Positions 42,934 to 55,600 of a stretch of DNA of 64,000 bases are shown one piece after another. The notes under the pieces were generated by a model. It saw only the letters and a list, made by a program, of their open reading frames with translations. It was not told where the DNA came from and did not search any database. Position 1 is the first letter of the stretch, and every line of letters begins with the position of its first letter. The position numbers were made by a program, and so were the translations under genes. Source of the stretch: Berberis thunbergii (taxonomy: Eukaryota; Streptophyta; Magnoliopsida; Ranunculales; Berberidaceae); the NCBI GenBank assembly GCA_003290165.1, contig QNQO01000641.1:186001-250000 (forward strand), given 5' to 3'.

Positions 42934-45900
42934 TCACTGCTCATGCTTGACGCGAGCTTTTAGTATTCCTGGAAGAGGGGGTGGCATAGGTGGCCTACCC
43001 ATAGTATCTAGTCTCAAGGGTTGTGATATGCGGGGTGGATGCATGCTGGAACTTTCACCTGCATCTGGAGTAGAGTCATAGGCGCCATCTTCACTTTGTG
43101 GTCTATCGCAAAATCTCATAGCCTTGAGAACATAATTGTCATCATGTAATTCAAAAGTGGTACTGCAATGAAGTTGTGATCGATAAACGAAGTTAGCAAA
43201 TGCTATATAACCCACAGAATCTCATAGGTTACGATATGATTGTCATCCTGTAGGTCTCAAGGTGTAGTGCAAATAAAGTAGTTAACACATGAGAACACAA
43301 ATTGGTTTGCTCGGGTAGTTTACATCGATTACATTTGATACTAATGTTAGACAACCACACTGAGTTTGTAAGAAAGTTGCTACAATCTCTGTTCTCCGGG
43401 ATCCTTGATTTGTGATTTTCGACATTATTACTCTGCAAACCAAAGGTGGGAACCAAATTCATTTTGGAATAATTGGGAGCAAAGGCAGAAATCGTTCGGC
43501 CTTTGGTAAATATATCAGTGAATCCGGGAGGGAATATGTAGAAAGTGAACTTCGATTGTGTTTATCACAAGGTCATATAATATTCTATATGTTCAAAATT
43601 AAATGCTATTGGGCTTTTGGGATATTTTGATATTGTTTGCATCGAAGAAGTTCAACTTATCAAAGTAATCAAAGAAGAGTATCAAGCAAGGTTTTAGCAT
43701 GTTAGAGAATGTTCAAGTGTCAGAGGGAGTCAAAGAAGCTCAACAAAGCAGAACTAAAATCACTGGATCAATCCGAATTTGATCAGAAAGACAGGTTTTC
43801 AGGTCAAATCAATCAAAACTGAATCTGATCCATAGTTCAAGAATGATTCTTGTATGTTTCTGAAAAATTTCGTATCCTCCTCCTTATGTCCCGTAGAATT
43901 AGTCTTTTCAGACAGTTTTCATGAGATTTGTGCTTGAAGTTTTCTTTGTATGTTTGAATTGCAACTTCTGTGAGGATGTGTTGCAAGTTTGCAACTATTC
44001 ATGGAACTCTCGATAAAGATCTTTCAAGATTTGGTTGAAGAAGTTTTCAAAAGTGACAGTTGTTACAGCCAATTTTACTCTCTAAAGACTGATGTTGGGG
44101 TTCTTTTGTGCTTTGTAATTGTTTATCAACATCATTGTCCTACTATTTTCTGCAACACCTCAAGGCATAACCATCTAGAGAGGTCCATCACAACTATATT
44201 TAAAAGGATATTTTATGTACTCGGGGTATGCATAGACTCCACTTATGAGTTCAACAAATGCCTGGTCCACCTTGAACGACATACAAGCTCTGCACCATAA
44301 AATATGCCACATAGAAAATTGTAGCATCATCCGATCAAAGGTATGGTAAACTTGCAGTGGAGCGAGAAATCAGTTGTGAAACTTTGGGAAAGTGGAAGTT
44401 AGATAGAAGCACAGAATGGTCTGGATTCAGGTCCTTTGTATTAGAAATGTCACAGAATGGTCTCATTATTACCAATCATATTTTAGCTAGGTAACCAGGC
44501 TTATAGCAGATTTTACATTGTACGGGGCAGGAATCAACAATAAGGTGGACAGCTCAAAATGAGACTGTATTTGGGGGTTGAAACCTTATGAGAGTCAGCG
44601 TAGTCGGTCTGTTAACCATAGTAGAAAACAACCATGACTAATGTAGATTTAATTGTTCGATGATTGAACGCTTGATTGTGACCAACAGAAATGTGGGTGA
44701 CTTAAGGAGCGGTGTGTGCATCAGACTGGCCCAAGATTAGGTGGAGAGTCCATATCCTAAACTTGCTTTCAGTTCATTAATGGTACCGGTTGGGCAATAA
44801 TTTTCTACATTAGTGATGAATGTGATGAAGTTGGAATCTGGCAATCAAGTTGCAGATGTGAAGTCAATGCTTTGACTCGTTTGCACGCCTCAAAGTGCTC
44901 AACCTTTCTCAAATATTGGTATTTGGGTTTGTACTTTCGTCCAGTTCAAAAAAAGTGTTTGATTTTGGGTGATCAAACTATCAATATAGCCCAATGCATT
45001 TGTTGGAACATAAATAAAAATGATAACCAATGAGCAAGTAGGTTCACTTACCTATTAAAATCAAAATGCACCAACTGCATATCTTCCGAAATCTCCACTT
45101 CAACAGTTGCCTGTGGACGTGTCTACAGTAGAAATACACCAAATAAGGAACCAGAAATAAGATAAATTGAGTTACTAGCTTTTTCACAACAAACTAGGTC
45201 ATCATAGCTAAGAAAATTCCATGAACTAAAGTTAATCAGATACCGAGTTTCAGGAGACTTCAGTTTTGAGATTCAAAAACAACCAGACCTAGTTTTTGTA
45301 TTTAAGACACTAAAAACAAATTCTACTTGAATCAGTGATTTTTTTTTGCCACTTAACCTAATTAAAGGTCTGAAATTCTTAAAAAAAAATGTGCAATAAT
45401 TTCACAAAAGTGAGACATCTAATCAAATTATGATGCCAAAATAAACACAACCTTGGTCTCAAATTTTCTACCATCCGCTACCACAGTGCTGAGGCACTTA
45501 TTTATAAGAAAAGACAAAGGGTTAAAGCCTCCATGTAGTCATACCTGCACTAGAATGAAAGGTAATGCCACTCCACCTGTAGGAGTTTCTCCTGAACCAT
45601 ATAATTCTTCATTCCGTTCTATCAGATTCTGAAGACCAATGTACTTTGAAAAAAGAGGAGAAGATGTCAGTGAACAATGCCACTAATACTTCGAGCTAAA
45701 AAAAGCTCTCGACATAAATACTGTTGATGACTATAAAACATACATTATTAAAGCAGCACCATATAAATATGGAAATCGAACACGGTCAAAAATATATATC
45801 AGAGATCTTACTTGTTCTTCTAGTTCCTGCAAATAGGTAGCCTTCTTTTGGACCCTAGCCCTAAGTGCAGCACGCTCAGCCTGCAAGAATTAAATTGGGA

Positions 45901-48900
45901 GAATAGGATCCATTAAAATTCCTGTATATAGCAGCTACCATAAATTGCATCTATCATGTTCACGTGAAAATTTCGGACAAAAATAGTTCCCTCAAACCTT
46001 TAGATCTTCAACATCACTCAATGTAGTGCGAGGGAGACCTTTCCATTGTATTTCCTTCTTATCCTTAGAGATAATATCCATTGCCATGAGAACATTAAGA
46101 GCATCATATACCCTCCGCCTAATATTTTTCTCATCATATTGTTGCTGTCAAAAAAGGAACTTATTAGACTTTATATATTTAAGGTTTGATGAAGTCGATA
46201 CACTATACACCATCTTACCTGGTCTGGGGATGCAACAGTACTAATAGGATCGGCAAATTCAGACACCAGTTCATCTGCTACCTGGTGTAATGTCAAGGAC
46301 AAAAATCAGGGAACATTATAAGAAATCTCAAGTAATCCATCTTGAGAATCCATCTAGAAAAATAAGAACGCAATAAAAACAGCATTTCAACAACGCAACA
46401 AAAACAGTATATCAACCCTTTGTATGACCTAGTTGTACCAAAACTCGCCTCCGAAAAAACAGCTATCACTCGTGCATTACTTATGCCTTTGTATGGCCTA
46501 TTTGTACCAAAACCCATCTTCACAGTTCTCCTAATAAATGCCAAGATCACTGATTCAGTTCATGGATGAGAGGGGAAAACTTTGTGATTCCTAGGCGTAT
46601 GAGAAACTTTATGGAGTTCGTCCAACACTCTAATCTTGTCAGCATTTATGAGAGGGATGGAGTATTGGAGTTCACTTGGTCAAATCCTTTTAATCGGGAG
46701 CTTTACAAACTTGATAGGTTCTTGGTGACTCACAAATGGGTGGATCATTGAGAATTATAGATCTTCAGACATTTCCTAGAGTGAGTCTGAGCAATGAGCA
46801 TTTACCAATGTTACTGGGTAGTGGTTCAACCAATTGAATCAAAAGGGTTGTTCAAAAGTTTGAAATAGCATGGCTTGAGGAGGGAGAAGCACTTTGTTGG
46901 ATTTGGACGCTATGTAAGAAAGCACCTTAAGTTGAATCCTCACAGATTGAGTAGCGAACCTTTTATACATTTGGAAAGGAGGGCGATTTATGTTATGGAG
47001 GACTGAGGAGACAGCAGAGTTGTTCTGAGCCCATGCTTGGTAAGATTACTCAAAAGTCAAAACTGATAAATGGCAGCTCTACCTTATATGTCATTGTGTA
47101 TCTGGTGATCAATTTCACACAAGCGTTACTTTTAGCCAAGAACCTTTAAATTGGTGTTTTCTTACACATGTTTGACCTTTACGCCAGACGAAGTGGTGCA
47201 CTAATACGTACCTTAAAATTGTACAATTGCCCAATGGTCAATAACTGCATATGAATGTCTGCTTTTCGAGTTTGACATCTCAGGCGTACACACTAAGAAC
47301 TCCAAAGCATTTATGAAAACAAGTTTTCACCAATGTATTTATAGAAAAACACTGGTAGCTAACACCATATCTTTGATAAGAAACCAGCAATCACATTGTT
47401 AATAGCTTTTATAATATGGTCTAAAGCCACTCAAACTGTGCCTTTCAAAATAAAAAACGACTAATTATGTATAAGACTATAAGGGGCTGTGGTCGATTGG
47501 TTAAGGCTTTGTGGACTTGTTCCACAGATCCTTGCTTCGAGACCCACTGGAGGCATCTTTATTTCGGGGTGGTATTCGACCCGTAGGTCGCATCTCGGGA
47601 CTAGGTTACGGATCCTAGGCTGAAAAAACCGGCTTGCCTTTCAAAAAAAAAAAAAAAAAGACTATAACCAACAAAAAAAAAACTCTGCAATTCATTATAG
47701 TAAAGACTATAATTTTTTTCCCTTTACTCTCTTTTTCTTTTCCTTCTTTCAAATATATAGTTTTAGTTATTCCTCACAGAATACACCCATCACAGTAGAT
47801 TATAGATAACACGGGAATCACACAAAGGGAAAAATAGCAATTGTTTTTACCTCATTGTAAGTGGTTCTGCCCTTACTTTCCACCTTTTCACAGACTAGAA
47901 ACAACATAAACATACAAGAAGAAAGAAGTCAGTATGAAGTCCTTAACAATAACCAACTAGCGAGCAAACACTGCCCATCAATGAGAACGAAAAAACACCC
48001 CTTGTTACACCAAAATCGAAGAAATTCTTATAAAATCAAGTGTTTAGGATTTCGCAAGCACATGGCACATCTATCATCTATGAGAATTTTCAAATTTTTA
48101 AAAAAAAAAATCACCTTTCATGCTGAATTGTCGAAGTCCCCTATTTTTGTCAGCTCCCACTGCCCGCTGACCTCTCTTCTTCTTCTTACCACTGCTCAGT
48201 AATAGATAAATATTAACGCCTCAAATATAACAAGTTTTACAATGCATTAGTTTGAGGTTTTAAAAGGGGTGACGGGGTTCCTTCAGACAGTAACATAGAA
48301 TATAAAAATGGAAGAACTCTTCTTATCAAGGATAGTGAATGCAGTAACATCAACAGGTTCATAAGCATAACTAACTCTAGGGTTTCATTACTTTCGGAAA
48401 CAAATATTCCAAAATTTGACACTTCCCACCCTAAAAATCAAATCACATTCCTGGGTTTTCAGAAAATTATCAAAAACCTAAACTTTAGAGCTGAATCTCA
48501 GCTATATTAAATGGATTCCTTCAATTTGCCTAAATTCTTGATACATTTGAAGACTTTGCATAAATTGACATCAAACTGGATTCATTAGGGTTTAGAACCA
48601 GACTCCATGAATTTCAAATTACAACTAAAATTCGACTAATTCAATTAAAGATACTCACTTAGCAGCATCTTGAGATCCGGCATCATCTCCGTGAATATCT
48701 AGATGACTCAACCTAGCATTCTCATTCACAAGCATGACTTTTGATGGGTCGCTTCTCGTCGAAGGCGACCCCGCACTTCCCCCACTATTATTCGACGCCG
48801 ATTGCCCAGAAAGAGTCGTACCCCATGACTTGGTAGCTCCTCCTGGTCCTGCCCCAGGCCCAGGCCCTGCCTTAGGAACAATGCCTGGTGGGTTGTTGTT

Positions 48901-48960
48901 GTTGGTGATGGTGGTGGTGGTGAGGTTAACACCATCTTGAGTTCTAGCTTTACCTAACAT
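42934..48960 (-). CDS. DPB: DP-type cell-cycle transcription factor (E2F dimerisation partner)
   Basis: An intact gene of nine coding exons: 48659-48960, 48115-48191, 47851-47894, 46219-46281, 45998-46144, 45812-45880, 45545-45643, 45052-45122 and 42934-43162. They sum to 1,101 bases (366 aa) with every border GT-AG and every phase matching. Residues 1-115 are a Gly/Pro/Ser-rich tail with [15 protein letters not shown]. The winged-helix DNA-binding domain (about 117-200) has [20 protein letters not shown] and [19 protein letters not shown] coiled-coil dimerisation region follows ([17 protein letters not shown], about 219-234). A conserved DP domain has [20 protein letters not shown] and [18 protein letters not shown]. 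The C-terminus [13 protein letters not shown] is as in plant DPB. DP proteins pair with E2F to control S-phase genes. Introns carry a LINE piece and a SINE. The last exon is duplicated at 37600. Confidence 0.95.
43163..45051 (-). other. DP intron 8
   Basis: A 1.9-kb intron whose acceptor side begins at the border of segmental copy B. Open frames at 43412-43630 and 43989-44300 have no family support. Confidence 0.7.
46566..46960 (+). mobile_element. LINE endonuclease fragment in DP intron 4
   Basis: An L1-type endonuclease remnant: [30 protein letters not shown], then in shifted frames [10 protein letters not shown] and [12 protein letters not shown]. This corresponds to the last third of the endonuclease domain (TWSN..LDRFLV..W). 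It lies on the strand opposite to DP, between its fourth exon and third exon (intron 46282-47850). Confidence 0.75.
47483..47657 (+). mobile_element. tRNA-derived SINE in DP intron 3
   Basis: A 175-bp SINE with an A-box-like TGGTCGATTGGTTAAGG, a B-box-like GCTTCGAGACCC and a 3' A tail. It is flanked by perfect 10-bp target duplications AAGACTATAA (47473-47482 and 47658-47667), so the insertion borders are exact. It lies in the same intron as the LINE fragment, about 190 bases from the third DP exon. Confidence 0.9.
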
Positions 48961-49430
48961 AGCACCACCGCCTCAAAGAGAGGGTTTTGAGGCTTTGGAG
49001 GAAAAGGGGTGCTTGGAATCTGGATCAAAGAGTGAGATCTCGATCAGGAGAGAAACCCCAAATTGGGAAAGAAAGGATTTTGAGATATGGGTTTTGCTCT
49101 CTGTATCTCTCTGTTTGATGGAACTCAGGGCAGGAAGTGTGGAGATGAGATGGGGGGTGTTTGGGTTTCTCTTCTTTTGTGTGTGTAAAACATAGAGGGA
49201 AGAAACGGAAGCAAATTGGGATTTTGATTAATTGATTGTTTGAGATTGGATCGTTGAGAGGCGAGGGAAAGTATATCGTTATTGGGGCGCGTAGACTACC
49301 CAGTTTGGGTTTTGCCTTCTTGTATAGCTCATTCTCATCCATGAATTCCTCTTTATACCACCACCACAACGGGAGATGTGATTTCTCGAAATTTTTACTG
49401 TTACCGAGTTTGTTATAATTTTATTTTAGT
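48961..49430 (-). promoter_or_regulatory. DP 5' untranslated and promoter region
   Basis: Sequence upstream of the DP start codon, purine/pyrimidine-rich with CT tracts on the sense strand. No convincing TATA word near the start. A GGGGCGCG word near 49285 is GC-rich but does not clearly match an E2F site. Confidence 0.4.
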
Positions 49431-52053
49431 ATCAAAAGTTTTATATAAATCATTATTATTTAATATGTAAGTCTTGAGACTTTTTTTTTTTTTTATGTAT
49501 GCATAACTTATATTGTTAAATTCGAAATTTAAATCGAAATTTTTTTACGTTTTTTATACATAAAACAAAATATTTCTTAAAATTAGGAAACCGAAATTAA
49601 CTCAAAAAAACAAAATCACAATCCTTGCTTGGAGCATATTCACCGTTGTATTGTTGTTGTTGATGTCGTGAATGTCTCTTAGCATTTAGTTTGCAGTCTG
49701 ATGTCTTAGATCTTCCAATCATACCAGAATTTTACTTAGGGTGTGTTTGATTGCATGGAATCCTAATGTGAGAATTGGAATCACATTTCATGGCATCTCA
49801 TGTCATGGACTTGACCAACTTTGATGTTTGGTTGCCCATGGGAATTCCCATTGTAAGTGTTTGGTTGTCCAAAACTAATCATGAGAACTTTTTTTTTAAG
49901 TATGAAGATCCCACAATTCTACTTTTATATATAAATTAGAATATAGTTTTGATTTTGCTTCTTGCAAAACATCAATATAATTTTAAACCCAACGGTTGCT
50001 TAAATCTTTCAATGAAAAATCAATGTTCAATACTAGTATTCAAAATTCTAATAAAAAAATTTAACAATATATATTTTGACTAAAATTTTCAAAATGAAAA
50101 CATGTTTACTGCATAAACATAACAGGTCAGACTTTTGTTGTCAATTAAACAATAAAAATGTTAAAGACAATGACTAATTACTAAACCACATGCTCCCAAA
50201 CACCAATTAAACAAAATCCAAACTTTCTAACTCCTTGATTACTAATCAAAACACATAAAAAAGGTTAAAGACAAAGAAGCCAATTATTTTTGCTCTAAAC
50301 TAATTCTCCTCTAACTCTGCAAGAACCCAACCCTCCCTTGTTTCTTCGGTCAATCCTAAAAAGAAAGTACCAAGCTCTACGTTCCCATTGAACTTCCTCA
50401 TGATTTTCAAAATTTGACATTGGATAAGTTTGCAAGGTTTTGCCACGAACTTTCTTTGCTTCCTTGTGTACTTAATTACTGTTAAGAAATACAATTGAGA
50501 AAGCAATTTAATTTAATCAAAAGATTAGAACAATCAACAAAATAAAAACAGCTGAGAAAAAGTTTCAATAAAGATTAGAAAATGAGCATTCTCAATAAAT
50601 TTAGAATTGTTGCACATACATTCCTCATGCTGATTTAACAGGTTGACATGATTATGACACAATGATGGTTGTTACACACACAATCCAGATCCACTAATGT
50701 CACTACCATTTTCCAGTTGTGTTCAAAAGATAATAGAATCAGTGCACTTCAATGATACAACCAAGAAAAAATTATCCATTCCGCCAAAACATCCATTCTA
50801 GAAACATTGTCCGACTTTAGAAGAAGTACATCCATTTCCATACACCTGCACAACCCTAGTCCTAGGTTTACTGTCATTCAAGTATTTTATCTAGTTAACG
50901 TTTCAGACATCAGTCCGTCCCTCCAACGGTAATAGCAATTAGGATTGCAGCAAACAAAGAACATCTTCATACCTTCCTTGCCTTTTACATTTTGCTACAC
51001 AGAAAAATGAGAAACAGTCAACATAACTGCATGAGTTTTGCAAATTCCATATGCATTTGCAGATCACTGGATGACAGATGTGTATATATGCCTAGAAAAC
51101 CTACTCTTGCTCTTTGCTTATGAGAAGGTAAAGATGGCAATGCCATGTAATTTAACAAATTCAATCAAATTTCAAGGTGACAGTTAAGAGGGATTGTACA
51201 TTGTGCACAATTTGGATTTGTTAAAAACATATTTGTCAGTAAAATGCAGCAACACTTCAAAAACTAAATTGATAGTCTACACATTATCAAAAACAACAAG
51301 AATATCGAATAAAAACTATAGAGTATGATTGACCAAGATAACAAATTCAGCTCTACTTTGATATATGATGTCACAAACACTGAATACCCACACCTTGTAA
51401 ATGGACAGTAAAATATACCACTACCTCAGTTCAGGCTTCATATGGAATCCTATTCTCAATGTTTCTGATTGTTGATTTGCAGACACAGTAAAAGAACTTG
51501 CACAGTACAAGCAATGCATATGCAGGCAGCAATACCATCCACAATGGCTCAACTAGTATGAGGAAGTGCATACACCAGCCACCCACTGGAGTCAAACCAA
51601 AAGGAAGTTTCCATTTATAACCTAGTGTTCAAAACCAAAACAACAACTAGCTCAAACAAAACACCACTCATCAATAGATGAAATTGAATAGAGAAATAGA
51701 AAACTCATTTTCTACAATATATCAACATGTATTAAAGCTTAAAACTGCACAAACATAGTAGAAACAGAACCACATCATGTGCTTAATACTACTAAAACGA
51801 CGAACAGATCGAGAGCAACGAAGAGTTCATCGAAGAGGAACTCGGGAGGCAGAGCAAAAACGAACATGAAGAAAATGAGACCCGTGAAATGTTTTCCCTG
51901 AGGAAGGCGATGGTGGGAATCTATGACACGAGATGACATCCCATGCTCATCAGTAAAATCTCAATCAAACAAACACACTGTGTGTTTCAATTTCTAATAT
52001 GTGGAACTAGGTAATGACTATGGATGCTGTTACTGGTTTGTGAGCATCTGAGA
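49431..52053. other. Intergenic region between DP and HRS1
   Basis: AT-rich, no gene supported. At 49741-49880 there are GGGTGTGTTTGATTGCATGG and similar words typical of degraded transposon ends. A minus-strand frame at 50300-50506 (LIQCQILKIMRKFNGNVELG, then TFFLGLTEETREGW) looks protein-like but I do not recognise it; it may be a transposon-derived or host gene fragment. Confidence 0.4.
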
Positions 52054-52168
52054 GTCGAGGAAAACAGCGAGGCGGGTACCGTCCATCCCCCAAGATGCGT
52101 ACTTGACTTTTCAATACACACATCTCGGAGGATGGACGCCCAGCCCCCCTCTCGCTGTTTTCCTCGAC
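52054..52168. ncRNA. Candidate fold-back (small-RNA-type hairpin)
   Basis: Two arms, 52054-52097 and 52121-52168, pair across a 23-base loop: the outer 18 bases (GTCGAGGAAAACAGCGAG) are perfectly complementary, followed by an internal bulge and a second helix (GTCCATCC..AGATG). The size and shape fit a microRNA-like precursor or a very small MITE remnant. I do not recognise a known miRNA in it. It lies 526 bases downstream of the HRS1 stop codon (3' side on the minus strand). Confidence 0.5.
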
Positions 52169-52693
52169 ATTTAGAATTTTTTATATTGATACTTGTTAAC
52201 TTCAATGTCAAAGTCATCACTGTTTAATCTTTTTAAAGATTAGTGCAACTACATGGTCATAACTTTATGCAGATGAGGTAGACCAGTTTAGCACGGACAT
52301 TGGTTCATGACCTTGCCAAGAACTCTGCATTCAGTTGAATAACTCTTATAGCAGGTAATGTATTAGTCGCGTTGTTGGCGCAAAATGTCAATGCAGGTGG
52401 ACTAACGCAAGACAAAACAACAAAGTTGACAACCTCCATTGGCAACCAAAGTTTAGCAGCTGCACGTTTCTATATTTCAATATCAGAGAATTAAATTGTT
52501 GGAGTGAACCAGTTTTCCACTGCCATTGTCGATGTTGTAAGTTCAACAAGCTCCCTTAAGTCTCAGTCATGGGAGAAGCTCTTAAAGAATTCTTGCACAA
52601 CTAAAAATGTGAACACTGCTTTCTATTATTAGCAAACAATAAATGCCATCAATATCAACGACCAATCAAATAGAAAAATTCACTGTAATCACT
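52169..52693. other. 3' flank of HRS1
   Basis: No gene seen; contains the 3' untranslated region of HRS1 next to its stop codon. Confidence 0.5.
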
Positions 52694-55600
52694 CTAGTCT
52701 AAATCATCAAATTTAACATCACATTGTTCGTTTGTAGCAAGATTTTTTACAACAACCATATCCTTCTGCCATTCGGACTTCCCAACCAAGACCAATCTGC
52801 TTGCATTGATCCGTGCTGCACGCTTGAACACCCTGAAATGGCAAATGTGAGAAAATGAAGTAGACAGGATTATCATTGCAGGACACCATTTTGGATTGAT
52901 TGACGTGGCTCATAAACAATGACCATATGTACAAATGACAATGAGGGATGTACTCAGTTAAGCTAGAGTACCACTTGAGAGGTTTGTTCTCCAAGACAAG
53001 GTCAACACTTTGTCCTTTTAGTCTGAGTTTGGTCGCAACCATGGCCGCTGCTCCTTGCAGCTCCTGATCCAGAGGGCACACAATGTTCTCTACCTTGGGG
53101 CCGAGTTCTGGTAGAAGTTTTTTTTCCTTGAGTAACTGCAACAAGCCCCCCATGCCACCACATTGTTCATTGTAGGGACAATATTATAGAATAAGCATAA
53201 ATCAGTATTTGATACGTAAATACCGGGTTTTTTGTTCAGCATTTATCACTTCTAAAATTAGGAAGAGAACTGTTAACTAGATTTTATAGCACTATAGAAT
53301 CACATTTCCATTTTCAGTTTAATGGATAATTTCCTATCAAGCAAAAACAAATTTTTCTTACTTCAACTATGACAGCATCTCCAAATCCAAATCCACAAGC
53401 TGGTAGGTCATCACCTCCAAATGTAGAGAGTAGCCTGTCATACCGGCCGCCACCACATATTGCCCTTAGATTACCTGCTCTATCAAATCCCTAAAAGACC
53501 GAATCAATGATGTCAGAAACTAAAAAGTTAGTATACAGGTATCACATTGCACAAACAGGAGTCAAGTAGATTAAGTATGTCATGTGTGAAAGCATTATTA
53601 AAGCCTTGTGAGTCCCTCACTTGACAAATGCTTATCAGACCCAAACGCCTTCAATCTCTAGTATTGATGATACAGTTGTCAACTTCGATTGTCTTTCCTT
53701 TACGTTGTCGATATTTTATCAATAGATTAGATAACTGATGATAAAAACTGTTAACAATAGACTTTTGAAATTGAGTATTAGCCAATTACTTTTCTTAGCA
53801 AGTTATGCAAAGAGCAACACTGGCTGTAACTGAAGCAACAACTTGTAAACATAGGCAAAGACACAACTTGTAAGACAAAGACAAATACAGACAAAACACG
53901 GATGCCACAGCTTCAGTTTTATACGCAAATTCTGTGTTTACTGGTCAAATAATAATATCAAAGAAATATCCTAACCTCAAAAACAATTCCAGTGTAATAA
54001 GCAAGACCACGGACAATAGATGCATCAAACTGAATCCAATCAGAATAACCGAACTTATCAGCAAGTGAGAAAAGTTGTTTCAACTCAATAACAGCATCCC
54101 CTGTCACTCCAAGTAATTCTGCATATCCAAAAATATATTCAACTTTAGAGATCAGTAGATCACACAAAAACACTCCTTCCTTTGACAAGAAATATTTGGT
54201 GCAGCATATTGTCAGGTATGCCGTTGGTGAGCAATGACAGCTTTACATATGGAATTCAGATGTTCTCATCTCGGTTTGATACTGTTGTCACATTAAGTAA
54301 GACTAATTTTCCACAGCACGACAGACAATAAAGGTTTAGCTGCATCATCCTTTTGAATACGCACATTATCTGTGAATATGGACCAAAAACGAGAGTAAAA
54401 GAACGAGCATACAAACCTTCCAGCTTGGACAATGATTTAACAGATAGAACTTGTAGCAGTTGCTCAATAACTTCTTCTGATAATCCAAGTGTTTTCAACT
54501 CTTTCTTCATCTCGTCCATGTGAATTTTTTCCATCTATTACAATAAAACACATGAATCTCAGTAACTTATATGACAAGCCCATGATTGAAGCATTTCCAA
54601 GGAATATATTCTAAAAATAAATTGAGGATCTCGCCTACAAAGTCACATCATGCTCATAAATTATACGTACTATACTTCTTTTAAAAACTAAACAAATAAA
54701 TGAAAATAATTGCATATAGATGCGTGTATAAGAAATAATATAGATGCATGTATAAGAAATAAGACGACTCAACCGTCCTTTTTTATTTTTAATATTATTG
54801 ACAAAGCAAAGAGTTTGATTGCTTCAGGACCACTATTAAAAAGATTTCAAGGGCATCACGAATTCCATCCCAGTTGTACAAAACGTGATTCAAGCTGAAA
54901 TTGCACAACGGATAGGCCAACTCTTGCTGTCATATTAGACTCTTGTAGAATATGCAAATGCCTTTTAACCTTTTAAAGACAATAATCCATCATTCTAGCA
55001 GAACGCAACTTACCTTGTCAATGATAACACAGACTCTGCCAAATAAATTTTCTGGAATGGAATAAGACTGTAGTACTTCTTGTAATACCTGCAAAATGGA
55101 GATATTAAATCAAGGATTAGCAAAAGTTATTTTTCATAGAATTGTATCCACTAAATATGTTAAATGAAGCTACAAAGAACAATCCTAAATACAAAAGCAA
55201 GCAAGGGCATCTTACTTTTACTCTAGTTTTATCCATGGGATATGTGGACCTTCCTGTATACATTTCATTACTTTCAAACAAAAAATCTCAATATAATATT
55301 TTGTCTTTTGCTTAATAAATCCTTTTTTTTAAAGATTATACAGTTCAGGGATATAGAGAACAAAAAAGGGTTCTTATTGAGAGTTTGCCAAATCCATCAC
55401 CTCACCATAAAGTATCAATGCTGAAGTGTTGCCCAACACTTCAAACTATATTCCTTCTTTCTTTCATTTTTTGCGATAAATGAATAATTGTAAGGATGTA
55501 GTTTGTAAGTAACAGATCTCCAAAAAACATTCTATAAACCCAGCAACAATGTGGAGTGCCAATATAACTGCCATAAAATAACGACCTGCTTACACCTTTC

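Larger units (their letters stand above)
39820..43260. repeat. Segmental duplication, copy B
   Basis: Counterpart of copy A, free of the large insertions. It contains MIR530 copy B and the working last exon of the DP gene, so copy B is the ancestral place of the DP 3' end or at least the functional one. Confidence 0.88.

Noticed and set aside
52024..52227. Opposing 67- and 77-codon frames at the fold-back
   Set aside because: Mirror-image frames caused by the inverted repeat; no family similarity.
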